Shown in pieces: positions 22,002-23,267 of a stretch of DNA of 23,267 nt (its first letter is position 1; each line of letters begins with the position of its first letter). The stretch is taken from positions 1 through 23,267 of the forward strand of contig DEQA01000320.1 of the NCBI GenBank assembly GCA_002359075.1, in the 5' to 3' direction. The notes under the pieces were generated by a model that worked only from the letters and a program-made list of their open reading frames with translations, was not told where the DNA came from and ran no database searches. The translations under genes and the position numbers were made by a program. Source of the stretch: Planococcaceae bacterium UBA3378 (lineage in GTDB: Bacteria; Bacillota; Bacilli; Bacillales_A; Planococcaceae).

Positions 22002-23006
22002 CTATACCTCTTCTTGGAAATAGATTTTATAGAACTTCCGGTTTGTCGCCTCGTCATAGCCGACCTCGATTAATTCCTCCACTTCCTCAATATCCCGCAC
22101 GTTTACCTGGATTTCAATATTGTCATCAAGCTTGATTTTCCGCTTGTATGTTTTTTCAACCTTGGCAATCGCACTTTCTGAAATAATGGTTTCATAAGGC
22201 TTTACGGTATTAATGATAATATCCTTCTGCACCGGTTCCGCTTTTTCGAAAACGGATTCGATAAAGTCGTTTACCTGGAATTCCTCTTCATTTCTGAAAT
22301 AGTCGAGCGTTTTGTTGAGAAGGCTGAGCTTTTCGGTATTGGTGAAGCTTTCTTCTTTTAAAATAATTTTTTTGCATTCCGTCAAAGCTAGGTTCGTTTT
22401 ATAATAATGCTCATCAGCAGCCTTGATTTTTAAAAAACGCTCCTGCCAGTAGACGACATCTTCTTTCCGCTTTGTTTTAATAAAAACAGCAGGCGGCTCA
22501 TCCTGTCCCATATCCACAATAACAGCTATATTGTTATTTTTCTTGACATTAATTCCGTCAATGCCGCTTACAGTCATTTTATTTTGCTCGTTTTTTACAT
22601 CAAGAAATATTTCCTTTTCATCAATTTTTACGATCGCCAGTACTTTTTTCACTTCTGAGTGCCAGTAGCAATTGTCAAAGAAGCCGATGAATAATTCGCC
22701 GGGCTTAATATTTGGATGCTGGGAGGCGCTGTGCAGATGGGCAGCAATATGCTTCGACTGTTCAAGGAAGCTGTCTGCCTCATCAAAAATAGACGTTACA
22801 TATGTATATATTTCATTCAGTCCAATGTCTGTCTCATGGAAGAATTCGTATTGCTGCTCCAGATCAAGCTTACCGAATGCCAATTGGGTAAAGGCAGCTT
22901 CCAGCAGAACGTCCGGCTGGGACATAGCTTCTTCTCCCATCACAAGTGTATCCCCTACATAATGGACGGCATATTTAGTTAGTTTGCTTTCGCTTACTTC
23001 AAGCAT
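22002..23006 (-). CDS. 37-kDa nucleoid-associated protein family
   Basis: The 334-residue soluble protein resembles the NA37/NdpA (YejK) nucleoid-associated family, found in the nucleoid of E. coli and widespread in Firmicutes with no settled molecular role. Visible marks are the N-terminal LTKYAVHYVGDTLVMG, a middle block ELFIGFFDNCYWHSEVKKV near 108-126, DGINVKKNNNIAVIVDMG near 153, and the C-terminal acidic tail IEEVEELIEVG. I chose ATG 23006 because GAGGG lies 8 bases before it. A GTG three codons upstream (23015) sits inside that site. It faces the 46-residue gene across a shared terminator. A defence link has been proposed for some NdpA-like genes elsewhere, but nothing here supports it. 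Confidence 0.82.
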   Translation of the reverse strand: MLEVSESKLTKYAVHYVGDTLVMGEEAMSQPDVLLEAAFTQLAFGKLDLEQQYEFFHETDIGLNEIYTYVTSIFDEADSFLEQSKHIAAHLHSASQHPNIKPGELFIGFFDNCYWHSEVKKVLAIVKIDEKEIFLDVKNEQNKMTVSGIDGINVKKNNNIAVIVDMGQDEPPAVFIKTKRKEDVVYWQERFLKIKAADEHYYKTNLALTECKKIILKEESFTNTEKLSLLNKTLDYFRNEEEFQVNDFIESVFEKAEPVQKDIIINTVKPYETIISESAIAKVEKTYKRKIKLDDNIEIQVNVRDIEEVEELIEVGYDEATNRKFYKIYFQEEV

Positions 23007-23267
23007 GGATTTCACCCTCTACATAATAGTTGTCGATAATCTACCTTATCATATTCATCCTTGTCTTTTCATCCATTTTTTAAAGCCAATGCTGTTTTAC
23101 AAGTTTCCGCAAATAAGTATCCTTCCCAAAAAAGCAATCAATTCAAAGTGATGTAATGAAATGTAACGTGATATAAAAACAGGGGGAGAAAGAGCTGAAA
23201 GAACTGCTGTAACAAGGATTATGCTGGTTGTATAAGCAGCTTCATTATTTTCTTTATAAATTTATTT
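23007..23267. other. Right-edge stretch, no gene supported
   Basis: It should contain the minus-strand promoter of the nucleoid-associated gene. A TATGAT is present near 23043-23048 on that strand, without a convincing -35. Plus-strand coding-like text near 23195 is cut by stops and the window end. Confidence 0.35.

Noticed and set aside
22002..23006. Defence role for the nucleoid-associated protein
   Set aside because: Its neighbours are small unknown genes and a terminator; nothing in the sequence ties it to defence.
1..23267. tRNA, rRNA, CRISPR array, insertion sequence or integrase
   Set aside because: I saw no cloverleaf with a CCA end, no regularly spaced direct repeats, and no transposase or recombinase motif in any frame.

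Overview
The window looks like the chromosome of a low-GC, endospore-forming Firmicute of the order Bacillales. The evidence is AT-rich DNA, strong AGGAGG-type ribosome binding sites, intrinsic terminators, a Bacillus-type narHJI and molybdenum-cofactor gene set, a CwlJ-type germination hydrolase and a YjcZ-type sporulation peptide. A Planococcaceae-like genus (Lysinibacillus/Solibacillus relatives) is my guess from the general feel of the proteins and is not proven here.

Bases 1-2642 carry the end of a respiratory nitrate reductase operon (narH, cut by the window edge, narJ, narI). A roughly 1.1 kb stretch with one decayed reading frame follows. Bases 3742-10011 are a nearly complete molybdopterin-cofactor island in three units: moaA (+), moaB-mobA-moaC (-), and moeB-moeA-mobB-moaE-moaD (+). 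Together they take GTP to cPMP (MoaA, MoaC), to molybdopterin (MoaD, MoaE, with MoeB charging MoaD), to Mo-molybdopterin (MoaB, MoeA) and to the guanine dinucleotide form (MobA, MobB). That last form is the one nitrate reductase uses, so the island supplies the cofactor for the adjacent nar genes.

Bases 10522-14257 are transport and housekeeping genes: bioY behind a BirA-like operator, a CHY zinc-finger protein, a PTS_EIIC_2 (PfoR-like) membrane protein whose promoter is bracketed by an inverted operator-like repeat, and an MFS exporter. Bases 14419-17625 encode a 1068-residue SWIM-SNF2 ATPase. A good promoter and a multi-stem terminator-like element precede it, which together could form an attenuated leader.

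Bases 18009-21940 hold small genes, several of them sporulation-related: a YjcZ-type peptide, a 91-residue unknown, cwlJ, a 77-residue unknown, a cupin protein, a class I methyltransferase and a 46-residue unknown. A 37-kDa-type nucleoid-associated protein lies on the minus strand at the right end.

The most unusual observation is that two conserved genes, moaA and the cupin gene, have good ribosome binding sites but no ATG, GTG or TTG in any usable position; both appear to start at ATT. The candidate SNF2 leader attenuator and the double operator at the PTS gene are the next most interesting. I saw no mobile element, tRNA, rRNA, CRISPR array or clear defence system.
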